64,000 bases of DNA, taken from positions 62,001-126,000 of the forward strand of contig NZ_FRDN01000003.1 in assembly GCF_900143285.1 (NCBI RefSeq). Direction: 5' to 3'. Every line of letters begins with the position of its first letter. The stretch's first letter is position 1. Shown in pieces: positions 33,409 through 43,261 of this stretch. The notes under the pieces were generated by a model that did no database searches, was not told the DNA's origin, and worked only from the letters and a program-made list of their open reading frames with translations. The translations under genes and the position numbers were made by a program. This DNA comes from Desulfitobacterium chlororespirans DSM 11544. GTDB taxonomy: Bacteria > Bacillota > Desulfitobacteriia > Desulfitobacteriales > Desulfitobacteriaceae.

Positions 33409-35031
33409 ATGACGACTTCAAATAGCTCAAAGGAAATCTCCCGTAAAGATTTTATCAAGGGCGCAGCTTTTGGTATTGCCGGTATAGCAGCCATGGGCTT
33501 AGCCGGCTGTTCCACCGACGCTTCCCAAAATAGCCCGCCGGCACCGGCAGAGGGAACAGCCTGGGACCACGAGACGGATGTGGTGGTGGTAGGCTTTGGG
33601 GGTGCGGGAGGAGCGGCGGCCTGGGAGGCGGGAACCGCAGGCTCCGAAGTTATCGTTCTCGAATTGGCTAAAACGGCCGGCGGAAGCACCAATATCTGCG
33701 GAGGCCTGGTCACCATCGGCGGCGGCAACGCTCTACAGAAGGCAGCCGGCTTTGAAGACAGCCCGGAGAACTTCTACAACTATTTAACAGCGGCCTTGGG
33801 TACGGGGGCCGACGAGGAGCAGTGCCGCATCTTTGCTGAACAAAGCCCGGCTATGTACACCTGGCTTACGGAAAAGATTGGCGTAAAGTTCAATCCCGGT
33901 ATCAATCCCCTCTGGCCTGATACTCCCAATCCTACCGCCGGTTTAACCTGTACAGGGGACGAGTACCATATGGATTATGCCGCCGTGAGCAAAGCCGTAC
34001 ACCGCACAGGCTGGGTAGACAGCGAAACCCGGCCGGGAGGAAGAGACGGCTCCGGCTTCTTCCAGCCTTTGTTACGGGCTGTGGAAGCTCAGCCTAAGGT
34101 TAAGGTTATGTACGAAACAGCGGGAGAGCAGTTGATCTATGATCATGATAAAAAACGGATTCTTGGTATCAAGGCTAAACAAGGGGATAAGACTCTCTCC
34201 ATCAAAGCTCGCAAAGCCGTGGTTCTCACTACCGGCGGCTTTGCCAAGAATGAAGATATGGTGAGAACCTACTGCCCAGCCTTCAATGGAGTGCTGGCTT
34301 TGGGAACCGCCGGGGATAACGGTGCAGGGATCAAAATGGGGCAGGCTGTGGGGGCAGCTTTGCAAAACATGCATATGGCTTTCTCCACCAGTACGGCCTA
34401 TGCCTACACCACTCAGGAAGGCTGTGCCGGCGGCCCCCTCTCTCAAGGCATCATTGTCAATCAATTCGGTTCACGTTTCGTCGCCGAAGACCATTACCAT
34501 TCTTGGGTAGCAGAATATATGCTCCAGAATCACCAACCGCAGAAGCATCTTCCCAGCTATCTCCTCTTCGATGCCCAAATGTATGATACCTTGCCGGATA
34601 AATCCAAAGAAAGCCTGGAAAAGGCCAAGGTCACTAAAGCCAATAGTATTGAAGAGCTGGCTAAAGCACTGGGTACTTCTGAAGGTGTCCTGGAAAACAC
34701 CGTGCAATTCTATAATTCCAAAGTGGCTGAAGGCAAGGATCCTTTACTTAATAAACAAAGCAAATTCATCAAGCCGATCGCCACAGCTCCCTTTTATGCT
34801 CTGGAAATCGTCCCCACCAGTATGTTCACCGTAGGCGGATTGCGGATCAATACCAAAGCTCAGGTTCTCTCCGCTGAGACCGGTGCACCTATAGCCGGGC
34901 TCTACTCGGCCGGACGAAATGCCACCAATGTCATCGCTCAGCAATACGGCGGAAGCGGTACCAGTGTAGCTACTTGTTTTGTCTTTGGCAGGATTGCCGG
35001 ACAAAATGCCGCGGCTGAAGCTGCCCTCTGA
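33409..35031 (+). CDS. Exported FAD lipoprotein, fumarate reductase/KstD-type flavoprotein (second copy)
   Basis: 540 residues from ATG 33409, which has GAGGAGTGG upstream; an earlier GTG would place extra charged residues before the leader. The leader reads SRKDFIKG (11-18), a Tat motif with Arg-Lys in place of Arg-Arg, then lipobox GLAGC with Cys34. FAD binding: VVVVGFGGAGGAAAWEAG. The C-terminal GLYSAGRNATNVIAQQYGGSG matches the group. No cytochrome gene is adjacent; the electron donor must come from elsewhere. It is divergent from a TetR gene and closed by the terminator at 35071-35121. Confidence 0.9.
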   Translation: MTTSNSSKEISRKDFIKGAAFGIAGIAAMGLAGCSTDASQNSPPAPAEGTAWDHETDVVVVGFGGAGGAAAWEAGTAGSEVIVLELAKTAGGSTNICGGLVTIGGGNALQKAAGFEDSPENFYNYLTAALGTGADEEQCRIFAEQSPAMYTWLTEKIGVKFNPGINPLWPDTPNPTAGLTCTGDEYHMDYAAVSKAVHRTGWVDSETRPGGRDGSGFFQPLLRAVEAQPKVKVMYETAGEQLIYDHDKKRILGIKAKQGDKTLSIKARKAVVLTTGGFAKNEDMVRTYCPAFNGVLALGTAGDNGAGIKMGQAVGAALQNMHMAFSTSTAYAYTTQEGCAGGPLSQGIIVNQFGSRFVAEDHYHSWVAEYMLQNHQPQKHLPSYLLFDAQMYDTLPDKSKESLEKAKVTKANSIEELAKALGTSEGVLENTVQFYNSKVAEGKDPLLNKQSKFIKPIATAPFYALEIVPTSMFTVGGLRINTKAQVLSAETGAPIAGLYSAGRNATNVIAQQYGGSGTSVATCFVFGRIAGQNAAAEAAL

Positions 35032-35070
35032 ATTCTCTAAGACAGGTAATGGCAGAATAAGATAAAACCC

Positions 35071-35121
35071 AAAGGAGAGCCCATCGTCTACCTTGCAGAG
35101 ACAGACGATGGACTCTCCTTT
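35071..35121. terminator. Bidirectional terminator between flavoprotein gene and argD
   Basis: AAAGGAGAGCCCATCGTCT pairs with AGACGATGGACTCTCCTTT with one mismatch across a 13-base loop, with T tracts on the plus side. It closes the plus-strand flavoprotein gene and lies 28 bases beyond the argD stop. Confidence 0.88.
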
Positions 35122-35148
35122 TCCTATGGTCTTATACCCTGTATCACT

Positions 35149-36348
35149 CTACCATTGCTCAGCAAAGACTTGATCGAGTATGGTGATGGCCACATCTATT
35201 TCCTGATAGGAAACATTGAGAGGGGGTAAAAATCTTAAGGCTTTTCCTCCCACAAAGTTAATCAGCAGACCTTTTTCTCTGGCTCCTTCCACAATCTCTG
35301 CTCCCAGGCGTTCAAGAGGCCAGCCCAGGATAAAGCCCTGTCCCCGGATTTCTGTGCCGGTTTGGAATTTGTCCGCCAGCTTTTGCAGCTCTTGCTTAAA
35401 ATACTGAGCCCTTTTTTGAACATCTTCCAGGAATCCTTCTTCAGTGAGCACATCCATTACAGCACAGCCTACGGCTGTAGCCAGAGGGTTTCCTCCGAAG
35501 GTCGAGGCATGATCCCCGGGCTTAAAGGTGGCGGCAACTTTTTCCTTGGCCAGCATAACTCCGATAGGGACTCCACCCCCTAAAGCTTTGGCTAAGGTCA
35601 TAATATCCGGAGCTACATTGCTCCATTCATAGGCGAAAAGCTTGCCGGTTCGACCTAATCCCACCTGGATTTCGTCAAAGATAAGAAGTGCCCCGTAATC
35701 ATCGCAAAGCTGGCGGGCTTTGGCTAAGAATTCCACTTCTAAAGGAAATACCCCGCCCTCTCCCTGAATAGGCTCCAGCATGACAGCTGCCACTTGCGGG
35801 CTCATTTTCTCTTCCAGCTGGGCCAGGTCATTGATGGGCACATAAGTGAATCCTTCCGGCAGAGGTGCATATCCTTTTTGGTATTTAGTCTGCCCGGTAG
35901 CCGTCAAGGTGGCTAAGGTCCGGCCATGAAAGGAGTTGACCAGAGTCAGAATTTCATATTTATCCTCACTGTAATGTTCTTTGGCATATTTTCGAGCTAA
36001 TTTTATGGCTGCTTCATTGGCTTCGGCGCCGCTGTTGCAGAAAAATACCTGATCGGCAAAGGAATGCTCCACTAATTTTTCCGCCAGGGCGATTTGGTTA
36101 GGAATCCAATAGAAATTGGAAGTATGCAAAATCTCTTCAGCCTGCTTTTGGATGGCCTCCACCACCGCCGGATGGCTATGACCCAGAGAGCTGACTGCCA
36201 AGCCTGTGACAAAGTCCAAATACTGCTTACCCTCGATATCCCAGACAATGGTGCCCCTTCCCTTGATAATGGCCATAGGCAGACGGCCATAGGTATTCAT
36301 CACTACCTTCTGGCCCCGTTGAATCATGGTATGGGTTTTCTCGCACAT
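35149..36348 (-). CDS. argD: Acetylornithine aminotransferase
   Basis: 399 residues. Fold-type I, pyridoxal-phosphate aminotransferase: FCNSGAEANEAAIKLAR near 110, FHGRTLATLTATGQ near 145, LIFDEIQVGLGRTG near 225 and the lysine motif TLAKALGGGVPIG near 255. It converts N-acetylglutamate semialdehyde to N-acetylornithine. GGGGAGG precedes the ATG. Last gene of argC-argJ-argB-argD; in many Clostridia argF would follow next, but here the next gene is an unrelated flavoprotein on the other strand. Confidence 0.96.
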   Translation of the reverse strand: MCEKTHTMIQRGQKVVMNTYGRLPMAIIKGRGTIVWDIEGKQYLDFVTGLAVSSLGHSHPAVVEAIQKQAEEILHTSNFYWIPNQIALAEKLVEHSFADQVFFCNSGAEANEAAIKLARKYAKEHYSEDKYEILTLVNSFHGRTLATLTATGQTKYQKGYAPLPEGFTYVPINDLAQLEEKMSPQVAAVMLEPIQGEGGVFPLEVEFLAKARQLCDDYGALLIFDEIQVGLGRTGKLFAYEWSNVAPDIMTLAKALGGGVPIGVMLAKEKVAATFKPGDHASTFGGNPLATAVGCAVMDVLTEEGFLEDVQKRAQYFKQELQKLADKFQTGTEIRGQGFILGWPLERLGAEIVEGAREKGLLINFVGGKALRFLPPLNVSYQEIDVAITILDQVFAEQW

Positions 36349-36382
36349 AGTTGCTGCCTCCCCTTCTAAAGTCTATTTGAGT

Positions 36383-37279
36383 TTAAGCATTAAACATGGT
36401 GCCGATTCCGCCGTCTGTAAAGAGTTCCAGGAGAATGGCGTGAGGTATTCGTCCATCGAGAATATGAACACTTCCCACGCCCCCTTGCAGAGCTGCCCGG
36501 GCACATTCTACTTTGGGAATCATTCCGCCGCTGATTACACCCAAATCAATCAGCCCCGAGATCTCATCTTCTTTGATCACGGAAAGCAGGGAATCTTTAT
36601 CCTCTACATCTCTGAGAACTCCAGGCACATCGGTAAGCAGCAGAAATTTATCGGCTTTCAAGGCTTTGGCAATTTCCCCGGCAGCTGTGTCGGCGTTGAT
36701 ATTATAGGATTCCCCATCCTCACCGCCGGCTACCGGTGAAATAACCGGGATATAGCCTTGCTCCACAAGAGAAGTAACTATTTCCGGGCGGACCTGTTCG
36801 ATCTCACCTACAAAGCCCAAATCCACATCCTCCAGCTCCCCTTGGGAATTCTCAAATTTCATGGGCTTCTTAACCGCCTGGAGCAGCTGGGCATCTTTTC
36901 CCGACAGCCCCACAGCTCTGCCGCCGAAACGGTTGAGCAAGGAAATGATTTCTGTGTTGAGCTTTCCCACCAGGACCATGGAAGCGATTTCCATAGTTTC
37001 TTTATCGGTGACCCTCAGCCCCCGCACAAAATGGCTTTCTTTGCCGACCCTGGTCAACATTGAATTGATCTCAGGACCTCCTCCATGAACCACCACCGGA
37101 CGAATCCCGACGGAGTGCAGGAGAAGAATGTCCAGCATGACTTTTTCCTTGAGGTCCTGCTCCAGCATCGCGTGACCGCCATATTTGATCACCACTGTTT
37201 TGCCGGCGAATTTCTGAATATAGGGCAGTGCCTCAATGAGCACTCTGGCTTTATCGAGACCTTTATCCAGAGGAGTCAT
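36383..37279 (-). CDS. argB: Acetylglutamate kinase
   Basis: 298 residues from the second of two ATGs, which has AAAGGGG eight bases upstream. It phosphorylates N-acetylglutamate in arginine synthesis. [10 protein letters not shown] (ATP-binding lysine) near 30, [10 protein letters not shown] near 63 and [19 protein letters not shown] near 195 identify it. In the family, this longer form is usually the arginine-inhibited type, so feedback control is likely. Confidence 0.96.
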   Translation of the reverse strand: MTPLDKGLDKARVLIEALPYIQKFAGKTVVIKYGGHAMLEQDLKEKVMLDILLLHSVGIRPVVVHGGGPEINSMLTRVGKESHFVRGLRVTDKETMEIASMVLVGKLNTEIISLLNRFGGRAVGLSGKDAQLLQAVKKPMKFENSQGELEDVDLGFVGEIEQVRPEIVTSLVEQGYIPVISPVAGGEDGESYNINADTAAGEIAKALKADKFLLLTDVPGVLRDVEDKDSLLSVIKEDEISGLIDLGVISGGMIPKVECARAALQGGVGSVHILDGRIPHAILLELFTDGGIGTMFNA

Positions 37280-37381
37280 CTCCATATCCCCTTTCTTGAG
37301 GTCGGAAGGCGGAGGCCGGAGAGCAAGAATCCCTCTTTGACCAGAACCTTGAGACCTTGGTATTTCTTATTCGGCCTTCGC

Positions 37382-38650
37382 TCAAGTCCGATAATCTCCA
37401 TTGATGGTGACATAATCATGGGTCAGGTCACATCCCCAGGCTGTGGCTTGGGCTTGCCCTTCCTGAAGAAGGAGCTTGACGGTCACATCCTTCCTGCTGA
37501 GAACCTTCTTGGCTTCCTCTTCAGAGAAATGAACCCCCTGACCTTCCTTAGCCACCAAAACATGGCCCAGGTAGATCTCTACTTGGTTAGGATTGAATTC
37601 TGCTCCGGAGTAGCCGGCGGCGGCAAGAATTCTTCCCCAGTTGGCGTCCTCTCCGTAAAGGGCTGTCTTCACCAGACTGGAGCCGCAAATGCTTTTGGCA
37701 ATCTTACGGGCATCCTCCACTGCGGCCGCCCCAAGGACCTGGACTTCCAGGAATTTGGTCGCTCCTTCTCCATCCCGGGCAATGTCCTGAGCCAGCTTCT
37801 GGCATACGGCCCAAAACATCCGGCGAAACTCCGCCCACTCTTGGGGATTTAAGGTAATACCCGACTTTCCGTTGGCCAGAACCAATACCATATCATTGGT
37901 GCTGGTATCCCCATCCACAGTCACCATATTAAAGCTGTCTTCCACCGCCTCCCTTAAGAGCTCTTGCAGCTCAGAGGCCGGTATGGCAGCATCCGTAGCG
38001 ATAAAGCCCAGCATGGTGCCCATATTGGGATGAATCATCCCGGAGCCTTTAGCCATTGCCCCCAGACGGATTACACCATGCTCTGTGGACAATTCACACG
38101 CTGCCTCTTTAACCACGGTGTCAGTGGTCATGATAGCCAACGCTGCCTGGTGAGAATTCTGCATCATTTCCTCTGGGGAAATTTTCTCAGCGATCTCCAG
38201 AGAAGCCTTCTCGATCCCCCTGGCAACACTCACTACAGGCAATTCCACGCCGATAACCCCGGTGGAGGCTACAAGCACATCTTCAACAGCAATTCCCAGC
38301 ACCTCGGCAGTCTTCACAGCCATAGCCCAAGCGGCCTCATCCCCCGGTTTTCCCACACAGGCATTAGCGTTGCCGCTGTTAGCCACCATGGCCTGTGCTA
38401 CACCATTCTCCAAATGTTTTTTGGTCAGAATTAGGGGATGGGCTTTCACCTTATTGCGGGTAAACACTCCCGCAGCTTGAGCCGGCACCTCGGAATAAAC
38501 CAAGGCCACATCGTATTTATCCGGATATTTAATCTCTGCCTTAACTCCCGTCGCCCGGAATCCCTGAGGAACAGCAATTCCTCCCTCAATCCAGGACCAC
38601 TTGGGTTGGGATTGGCCTATATTTTCTGTATTCTGAGTTATATTATCCAT
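37382..38650 (-). CDS. argJ: Bifunctional ornithine acetyltransferase/N-acetylglutamate synthase
   Basis: 422 residues from ATG 38650, preceded by AAAGGGTG; a farther start would overlap argC by ten bases. ArgJ recycles the acetyl group from acetylornithine to glutamate. The self-cleavage site appears as GSGMIHPNMGTMLGF, with the nucleophile Thr after Gly, where Ala is more usual. The end ANWGRILAAAGYSGAEF is also typical. Presence of ArgJ shows the cyclic (acetyl-recycling) pathway. Confidence 0.95.
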   Translation of the reverse strand: MDNITQNTENIGQSQPKWSWIEGGIAVPQGFRATGVKAEIKYPDKYDVALVYSEVPAQAAGVFTRNKVKAHPLILTKKHLENGVAQAMVANSGNANACVGKPGDEAAWAMAVKTAEVLGIAVEDVLVASTGVIGVELPVVSVARGIEKASLEIAEKISPEEMMQNSHQAALAIMTTDTVVKEAACELSTEHGVIRLGAMAKGSGMIHPNMGTMLGFIATDAAIPASELQELLREAVEDSFNMVTVDGDTSTNDMVLVLANGKSGITLNPQEWAEFRRMFWAVCQKLAQDIARDGEGATKFLEVQVLGAAAVEDARKIAKSICGSSLVKTALYGEDANWGRILAAAGYSGAEFNPNQVEIYLGHVLVAKEGQGVHFSEEEAKKVLSRKDVTVKLLLQEGQAQATAWGCDLTHDYVTINGDYRT

Positions 38651-38721
38651 TTCACTCACACCCTTTATTTTGATAGACCGAATATTATTTAATAAATCCA
38701 AACAGCCTGAATGGAACTTAT

Positions 38722-39777
38722 TTATGGCCAAAGCCCTCTCATTTTAAGCCCCATATTCTCCGGCAGTCCACAGATCAGATTCATATTCTGAATAGCTTGC
38801 CCTGAAGCGCCTTTGACCAAATTATCCAGCACCGAGACCAGAATAGCCCGCCCGGTTCGCGGATCTATTTTAAGCTGGAGAAAACTATGATTGCTTCCTA
38901 AAGCGAACTTTGTTTGGGGCCAGATTCCCTCCGGAAGGATATGCACAAACTCCTCTTCCTCATACTGCTCCTGCCAGCAGGCTTTAAGATCAGCCTCTGT
39001 AACGCCGGGCGTAACCTGAGCGTAGATGGTGGCAAGGATTCCCCGAATCATCGGCACAAGATGAGGGGTAAAATTAACCAGGAGCTCTGCTCCGGCAGCC
39101 TCCGTTAATTGCTGCTCTATTTCCGGGGTATGGCGGTGACTGGCTACCCCATAGGCTTTAAAATTCTCATTGACTTCACTGAAAAGGTTTCCTAAAGCAA
39201 CGCCCCGCCCGGCTCCGGAAACTCCGGATTTGGCATCGATGATCAGTCCATCTTTTTGCAGCAGCCCCTTCTGCAGCAGCGGAGCCAAAGCCAATAGGGT
39301 GGCTGTGGGATAGCAGCCGGGGTTGGCTACGAGAGTTTTTTCGGCAATCTTATCCCGATATAATTCCGGAAGCCCATAGACGGCTTCCGGCAGCAGCTCC
39401 TGGGCAGGGTGCTGAACTTTATACCAGGCTTCATAAACTGCTCCATCTTTAAGGCGGAAATCTGCCCCTAAATCGATGACTTTGATCCCCCGGTTCAGCC
39501 ATTGAGCAGTTCGGCCTGCGGTAAAGCCATGAGGAAGGGCGCAGAATAAAACGTCCAAATCCGGCACCTGTTCATCATCCAGTTTCCCTGTTCCTAACCC
39601 TGACCCTGCATCCATGCTGGAGCTTAGCCCTGAAAACTGTGGGAACATCTCCTCATAGACTGCTCCGCTATTACTGGATGAGCCTAAGTAGGCTAATTCT
39701 ATTTCAGGGTGATTTTGGAGTAAACGCACCAGCTCTTGGCCTGTATACCCTGTGGCTCCGATAATTCCTACTTTCAC
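38722..39777 (-). CDS. argC: N-acetyl-gamma-glutamyl-phosphate reductase
   Basis: 351 residues, GTG start with AGGAGG seven bases upstream. KVGIIGATGYTGQELVRLL is the NAD(P)-binding start. LVANPGCYPTATLLALAPLL holds the catalytic cysteine near 150. It is first of argC-J-B-D. Upstream (39821-39834) lies an ARG-box-like palindrome. Confidence 0.96.
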   Translation of the reverse strand: MKVGIIGATGYTGQELVRLLQNHPEIELAYLGSSSNSGAVYEEMFPQFSGLSSSMDAGSGLGTGKLDDEQVPDLDVLFCALPHGFTAGRTAQWLNRGIKVIDLGADFRLKDGAVYEAWYKVQHPAQELLPEAVYGLPELYRDKIAEKTLVANPGCYPTATLLALAPLLQKGLLQKDGLIIDAKSGVSGAGRGVALGNLFSEVNENFKAYGVASHRHTPEIEQQLTEAAGAELLVNFTPHLVPMIRGILATIYAQVTPGVTEADLKACWQEQYEEEEFVHILPEGIWPQTKFALGSNHSFLQLKIDPRTGRAILVSVLDNLVKGASGQAIQNMNLICGLPENMGLKMRGLWP

Positions 39778-39820
39778 ACCGATACCTCCTCTATGATTAT
39801 TTAATAATTATACGCATACA

Positions 39821-39834
39821 TGCATAATAATTCA
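39821..39834. promoter_or_regulatory. Candidate ARG box upstream of argC
   Basis: TGCATAATAATTCA, a near-palindrome of the TGAAT-N4-ATTCA kind bound by ArgR/AhrC, lies 44-57 bases before the argC GTG in an AT-rich promoter region. It resembles the sites upstream of argF (7745-7772). No other feature is recognised in the 39778-40059 gap. Confidence 0.5.
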
Positions 39835-40059
39835 ATCACTTTTTGGGAAATCTTTTTTACTTCTTTTCATCTTTCTTTGATCATTCTTTCCATTATCTTT
39901 ACTTACTGTTGCTGTGCCATTTTTCTACTTTGTAGATTCTCTCAGAGTTGTGCTATCATGGTATGGAATCAATACCTTAATTCAAACCTGTCGGAATTCA
40001 TAAAGCAGCTAATTTACGGTTCACTATGAATTGGCCGCTTCTAAATAGGAGGAAACCAA

Positions 40060-40821
40060 GTGAATTCAGCCATTGGGGAGGTCATGGAAGTCTGTCTTCT
40101 GGCCGGTAAAATCATGCTGCAAAGCGGGGCGGAGATCTATCGTATCGAAGATACGATGAACCGTATTGCCCGTACCTGTGCAGTTCCTGAGGCTCACAGC
40201 TATGTTACGCCCACAGGGCTTTTCCTATCCCTGCAGGGCCAGGAGCGGAATCAGGAACAGACTAAGTTCCTAAGAATCTACGAACGTCAAATTGATCTGA
40301 ATAAAATCGTCAGTGTCAATGAGATCTCCCGCAAATTAAGCGAAAAAGAGCTTACTCTTCAGCAGGCCCATGAAGCGCTTTTGGCTATCGAAAAATCCGG
40401 CTTCCTTTACCCTTTCTGGCTGCAGCTTATCGCGGCCGCTCTGGCCGGCGGCTTTTTCAGTCTGACCTTTGGGGGAACCATGATTGATTTCCTGCCTTCA
40501 GTAGTGGCTGGAGGGCTGGGGTTTTTACTTTATGCCCAAGCCAACCGCCGCATTGCTGTCAAATTCTTTTCCGAAATCTTTGCTGCCTTCACCATCGGCT
40601 TTATTGCTTATTTTTTCTATTATCTCGGTATCGATATTCAGATCGACAAAGTCATTATCGGCTCGGTTATGCCTTTAGTGCCCGGTGTATTGATCACCAA
40701 TGCTGTCCGTGATCTGATGGCCGGGGACCTTATCGCCGGGCTTGCCCGCGGAACTGAGGCTTTCTTAACAGCCTTTGCCATCGGTACCGGAATAGCCGTG
40801 GTTTTAGCTGTACTTATGTAG
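40060..40821 (+). CDS. Threonine/serine exporter, ThrE N-terminal half (YjjP-like, DUF1212)
   Basis: 253 residues, GTG start after AGGAGG. The cytoplasmic N-terminus has MLQSGAEIYRIEDTMNRIA, the DUF1212 signature, followed by five hydrophobic spans from about residue 120. The next gene supplies the ThrE C-terminal half. Together they make a split ThrE, a carrier for export of threonine/serine or related organic acids. Confidence 0.88.
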   Translation: MNSAIGEVMEVCLLAGKIMLQSGAEIYRIEDTMNRIARTCAVPEAHSYVTPTGLFLSLQGQERNQEQTKFLRIYERQIDLNKIVSVNEISRKLSEKELTLQQAHEALLAIEKSGFLYPFWLQLIAAALAGGFFSLTFGGTMIDFLPSVVAGGLGFLLYAQANRRIAVKFFSEIFAAFTIGFIAYFFYYLGIDIQIDKVIIGSVMPLVPGVLITNAVRDLMAGDLIAGLARGTEAFLTAFAIGTGIAVVLAVLM

Positions 40822-40834
40822 GAGGAGTGACGCT

Positions 40835-41293
40835 ATGAGTTGGACTGCACTTTACGCAAGTTTTTTTGCCACTATGGCTTTTGGCATTTTGTTTAATGTC
40901 CCCCGTAAAAGCCTGTTCACCGGCGGCCTGGTAGGAATGCTGGGTTGGGCTGTCTTTGTGACGCTTACCGTGAATCTGGAGATAAATACTATAACCGCTA
41001 CTTTGTTTGCCGCTTTTAGTGTCGCTACAGTCAGCCAAATTCTTGCCCGGCGCTACAAAATGCCGGTCACAGTATTTAGTATCGCCGGAATCATTCCTCT
41101 GGTTCCCGGGGGTATGGCCTATGCCACCATTCGGCAATTCATTGAGAACAATTATACGGAAGGTGTTCGTTTGGGCTCCATCACCCTTCTCATGGCCGGT
41201 TCCATTGCCTTTGGCTTGATCTTTTCCGGTGTTATTACGGAAACCTTTAGTCGGAAGAAGGGAGCTCCCAAGCCAAATTTGCCTGGTCGGTGA
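40835..41293 (+). CDS. Threonine/serine exporter, ThrE C-terminal half (YjjB-like)
   Basis: 152 residues, four or five hydrophobic spans, with GIIPLVPGGMAYATIRQFIE, the conserved ThrE_2 stretch. AGGAGTGAC precedes the ATG, 14 bases after the partner gene. The two are translated from one mRNA and should form one complex. Confidence 0.88.
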   Translation: MSWTALYASFFATMAFGILFNVPRKSLFTGGLVGMLGWAVFVTLTVNLEINTITATLFAAFSVATVSQILARRYKMPVTVFSIAGIIPLVPGGMAYATIRQFIENNYTEGVRLGSITLLMAGSIAFGLIFSGVITETFSRKKGAPKPNLPGR

Positions 41294-41425
41294 TCTTGGA
41301 GCATTGATACAGAGCTCATAAAATAGCTGCCCCTCAATAGCTTCATCGGCCAGTTCGTCTCTTGGTATGCCTTGTATTGTGAAAATAAGACTTTATGTTA
41401 TGATGGGTGGGGAAGGAACGATGCT

Positions 41426-43261
41426 ATGAGAAGCTCCCTATTAAACGGACTGGTGGTTCTTTTGATTGGGATCGGAATCGCGGCCGGTGCGCTTTATATT
41501 AATTACAGACAAGTGGATTTGCCCGCCAGCGGCATTGCGGACTTTTCAGAGCAGACCGTTTACCGCTTAGGCGACTTTTCCCATTCGGGCAATGCTCTCT
41601 ATGAAGCAGAGTTACTCCTGTCCGGAACCGACCCATCAAACAATACCGCTCTTATCTTCGTTAACTTTACAGATTTTCGTGTGTATCTTGACGAAAGTCT
41701 GCTGTACGATGGTCTGGGCATGATTCCTGCCTCAAAGGCCGTCGTCTGTCCTCTTCCTGAGGAGGGCCGGGACTTAGCACATCTAAAGCTGACCGTCGTA
41801 ACGGAACACTGGCCTTTCTTGGGAAATGTCTATTGGGGGCGGGAAGCTCCCTGTCAGTCCTTTGTCGACACCTACAACGCCTTGCGCGTCTTCAGTTTTG
41901 GCCTGTTGACAGCCATGTTCTTGTACGGTTTTTCACTATACATCAACAAACGAAACGAACGCTATTTGCTGGATTTTATCTTTTACACCGCCACCATGTG
42001 CTTGTGGTTTATCTGGGAGTCGGGCTTCGCTATCCCTCCTTTGGAGTTTGATATCGGCAGGAATATTTTCAATACACTAACCCTTATGTTGAGCCTTCGA
42101 CTTACTCTGCGGATTCTCTCTCCCGATTGCGACGGCTGGATTCACAAAGTTTTTTCGGCGCCGGGCATCGCCGCCGCGACCGGCTTGTTCGTAATAATAC
42201 ACATTGTTTCACCAGGCAGCATCGCTAATATTACAGGGTTGTTTTTTAGCACCAGTCTGGTTATCGTTGTGTATCACTGTCTGAAATATCATGGCGGCAG
42301 CCTGCATCTGCTGATCGGCCTGGTCATCATGCATGAGCTGCGCTTCATCAACCGCCAGCCACTGCTCACGGAAAGTTTCTATACGTCGGCGATTTCCGGA
42401 ACCCCCGTCTATGAGCTTCCTTTTATCCTCATGTTCATGCTGGTGGTCAACAAAAAGTACTCCAATAAATTCAAAGACTATGAGCAGTTGAATATTTCTT
42501 TACGGGAAAGCAATAACTATCTGGACCATATGGTGGAACAGCGGACTGCTCATATCAAGAAGGCCCAGGAACAGCGGCACAACCTGATGCTGAATGTCTT
42601 CCATGACTTGAGGAGCCCCCTTTTCATAATGAAAGGATACCTGGATAATCTGGATCTTTCCCGTCCCGATATCCACAAACAATTAGCCACGATCAAGGGA
42701 CGTCTGGACTTCATCATTCATTTATCCGAAGATTTATTTTTAACAGCTAAATTGGAGGGCCGGCACCTGATGTTTGTGGAAGAAAACTTGGATTTATCTC
42801 AATCCATTCAGACTCTCGCCGATGCCTCCCGACTGGTTGCTGAGGAAAAAGGAATCGAGCTGGTCTGCAAAATTGAGCCCCCTCCAGGATATGTATGGGG
42901 TGATCCTTACCGTATCGAACAGGCGCTGCAAAATATCGTCCATAATGCCATCCACTATACACCTTCAGGGGGGACGGTTGATTTAATGATTCAGTATGAT
43001 GAATTGCACGCCACGATTCTGGTCAGGGATACGGGAAAGGGCATCTCCGAGGAGGAATTGCCTAAAGTCTTTACCCGCTATTACCGGGCAGGAAAACCCG
43101 ATAAGTCCGCTTCCTCCGGCTTGGGATTGTCCATCGCCTATGAAATCATTACCCAGCAGCGCGGTAGCATCCAGGTTGAGAGCATCGTGGGCCAAGGCAC
43201 TCTGTTCCGGGTGAGTTTTCCTTATAGCAAATCAGGATTGAGGAGGACGGATGATGATTAA
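41426..43261 (+). CDS. Membrane sensor histidine kinase
   Basis: 611 residues from ATG 41426, preceded by GGAAGGAACG. The layout is: an N-terminal membrane span (about 6-23), an extracellular domain up to about 150, six or seven spans to about 345, a short coiled segment, then HisKA and HATPase_c. The H-box is NVFHDLRSP, the N-box QNIVHNAIHY, G1 RDTGKGI, and G2 SSGLGLSIAYE. The spacing suggests a 7TM-type receptor kinase. Its 3' end overlaps the response regulator gene by 11 bases. The third exported flavoprotein gene follows, so control of it is possible. Confidence 0.93.
   Translation: MRSSLLNGLVVLLIGIGIAAGALYINYRQVDLPASGIADFSEQTVYRLGDFSHSGNALYEAELLLSGTDPSNNTALIFVNFTDFRVYLDESLLYDGLGMIPASKAVVCPLPEEGRDLAHLKLTVVTEHWPFLGNVYWGREAPCQSFVDTYNALRVFSFGLLTAMFLYGFSLYINKRNERYLLDFIFYTATMCLWFIWESGFAIPPLEFDIGRNIFNTLTLMLSLRLTLRILSPDCDGWIHKVFSAPGIAAATGLFVIIHIVSPGSIANITGLFFSTSLVIVVYHCLKYHGGSLHLLIGLVIMHELRFINRQPLLTESFYTSAISGTPVYELPFILMFMLVVNKKYSNKFKDYEQLNISLRESNNYLDHMVEQRTAHIKKAQEQRHNLMLNVFHDLRSPLFIMKGYLDNLDLSRPDIHKQLATIKGRLDFIIHLSEDLFLTAKLEGRHLMFVEENLDLSQSIQTLADASRLVAEEKGIELVCKIEPPPGYVWGDPYRIEQALQNIVHNAIHYTPSGGTVDLMIQYDELHATILVRDTGKGISEEELPKVFTRYYRAGKPDKSASSGLGLSIAYEIITQQRGSIQVESIVGQGTLFRVSFPYSKSGLRRTDDD

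Noticed and set aside
35216-35583. Several plus-strand frames across argD, argB and argJ
   Set aside because: Shadows of strongly supported arg genes on the other strand, without ribosome binding sites.
39820-40029. 69-residue Phe/Cys-rich frame before the ThrE pair
   Set aside because: No ribosome binding site, no conserved pattern, and it covers the arg promoter region; AT-rich noise is more likely.
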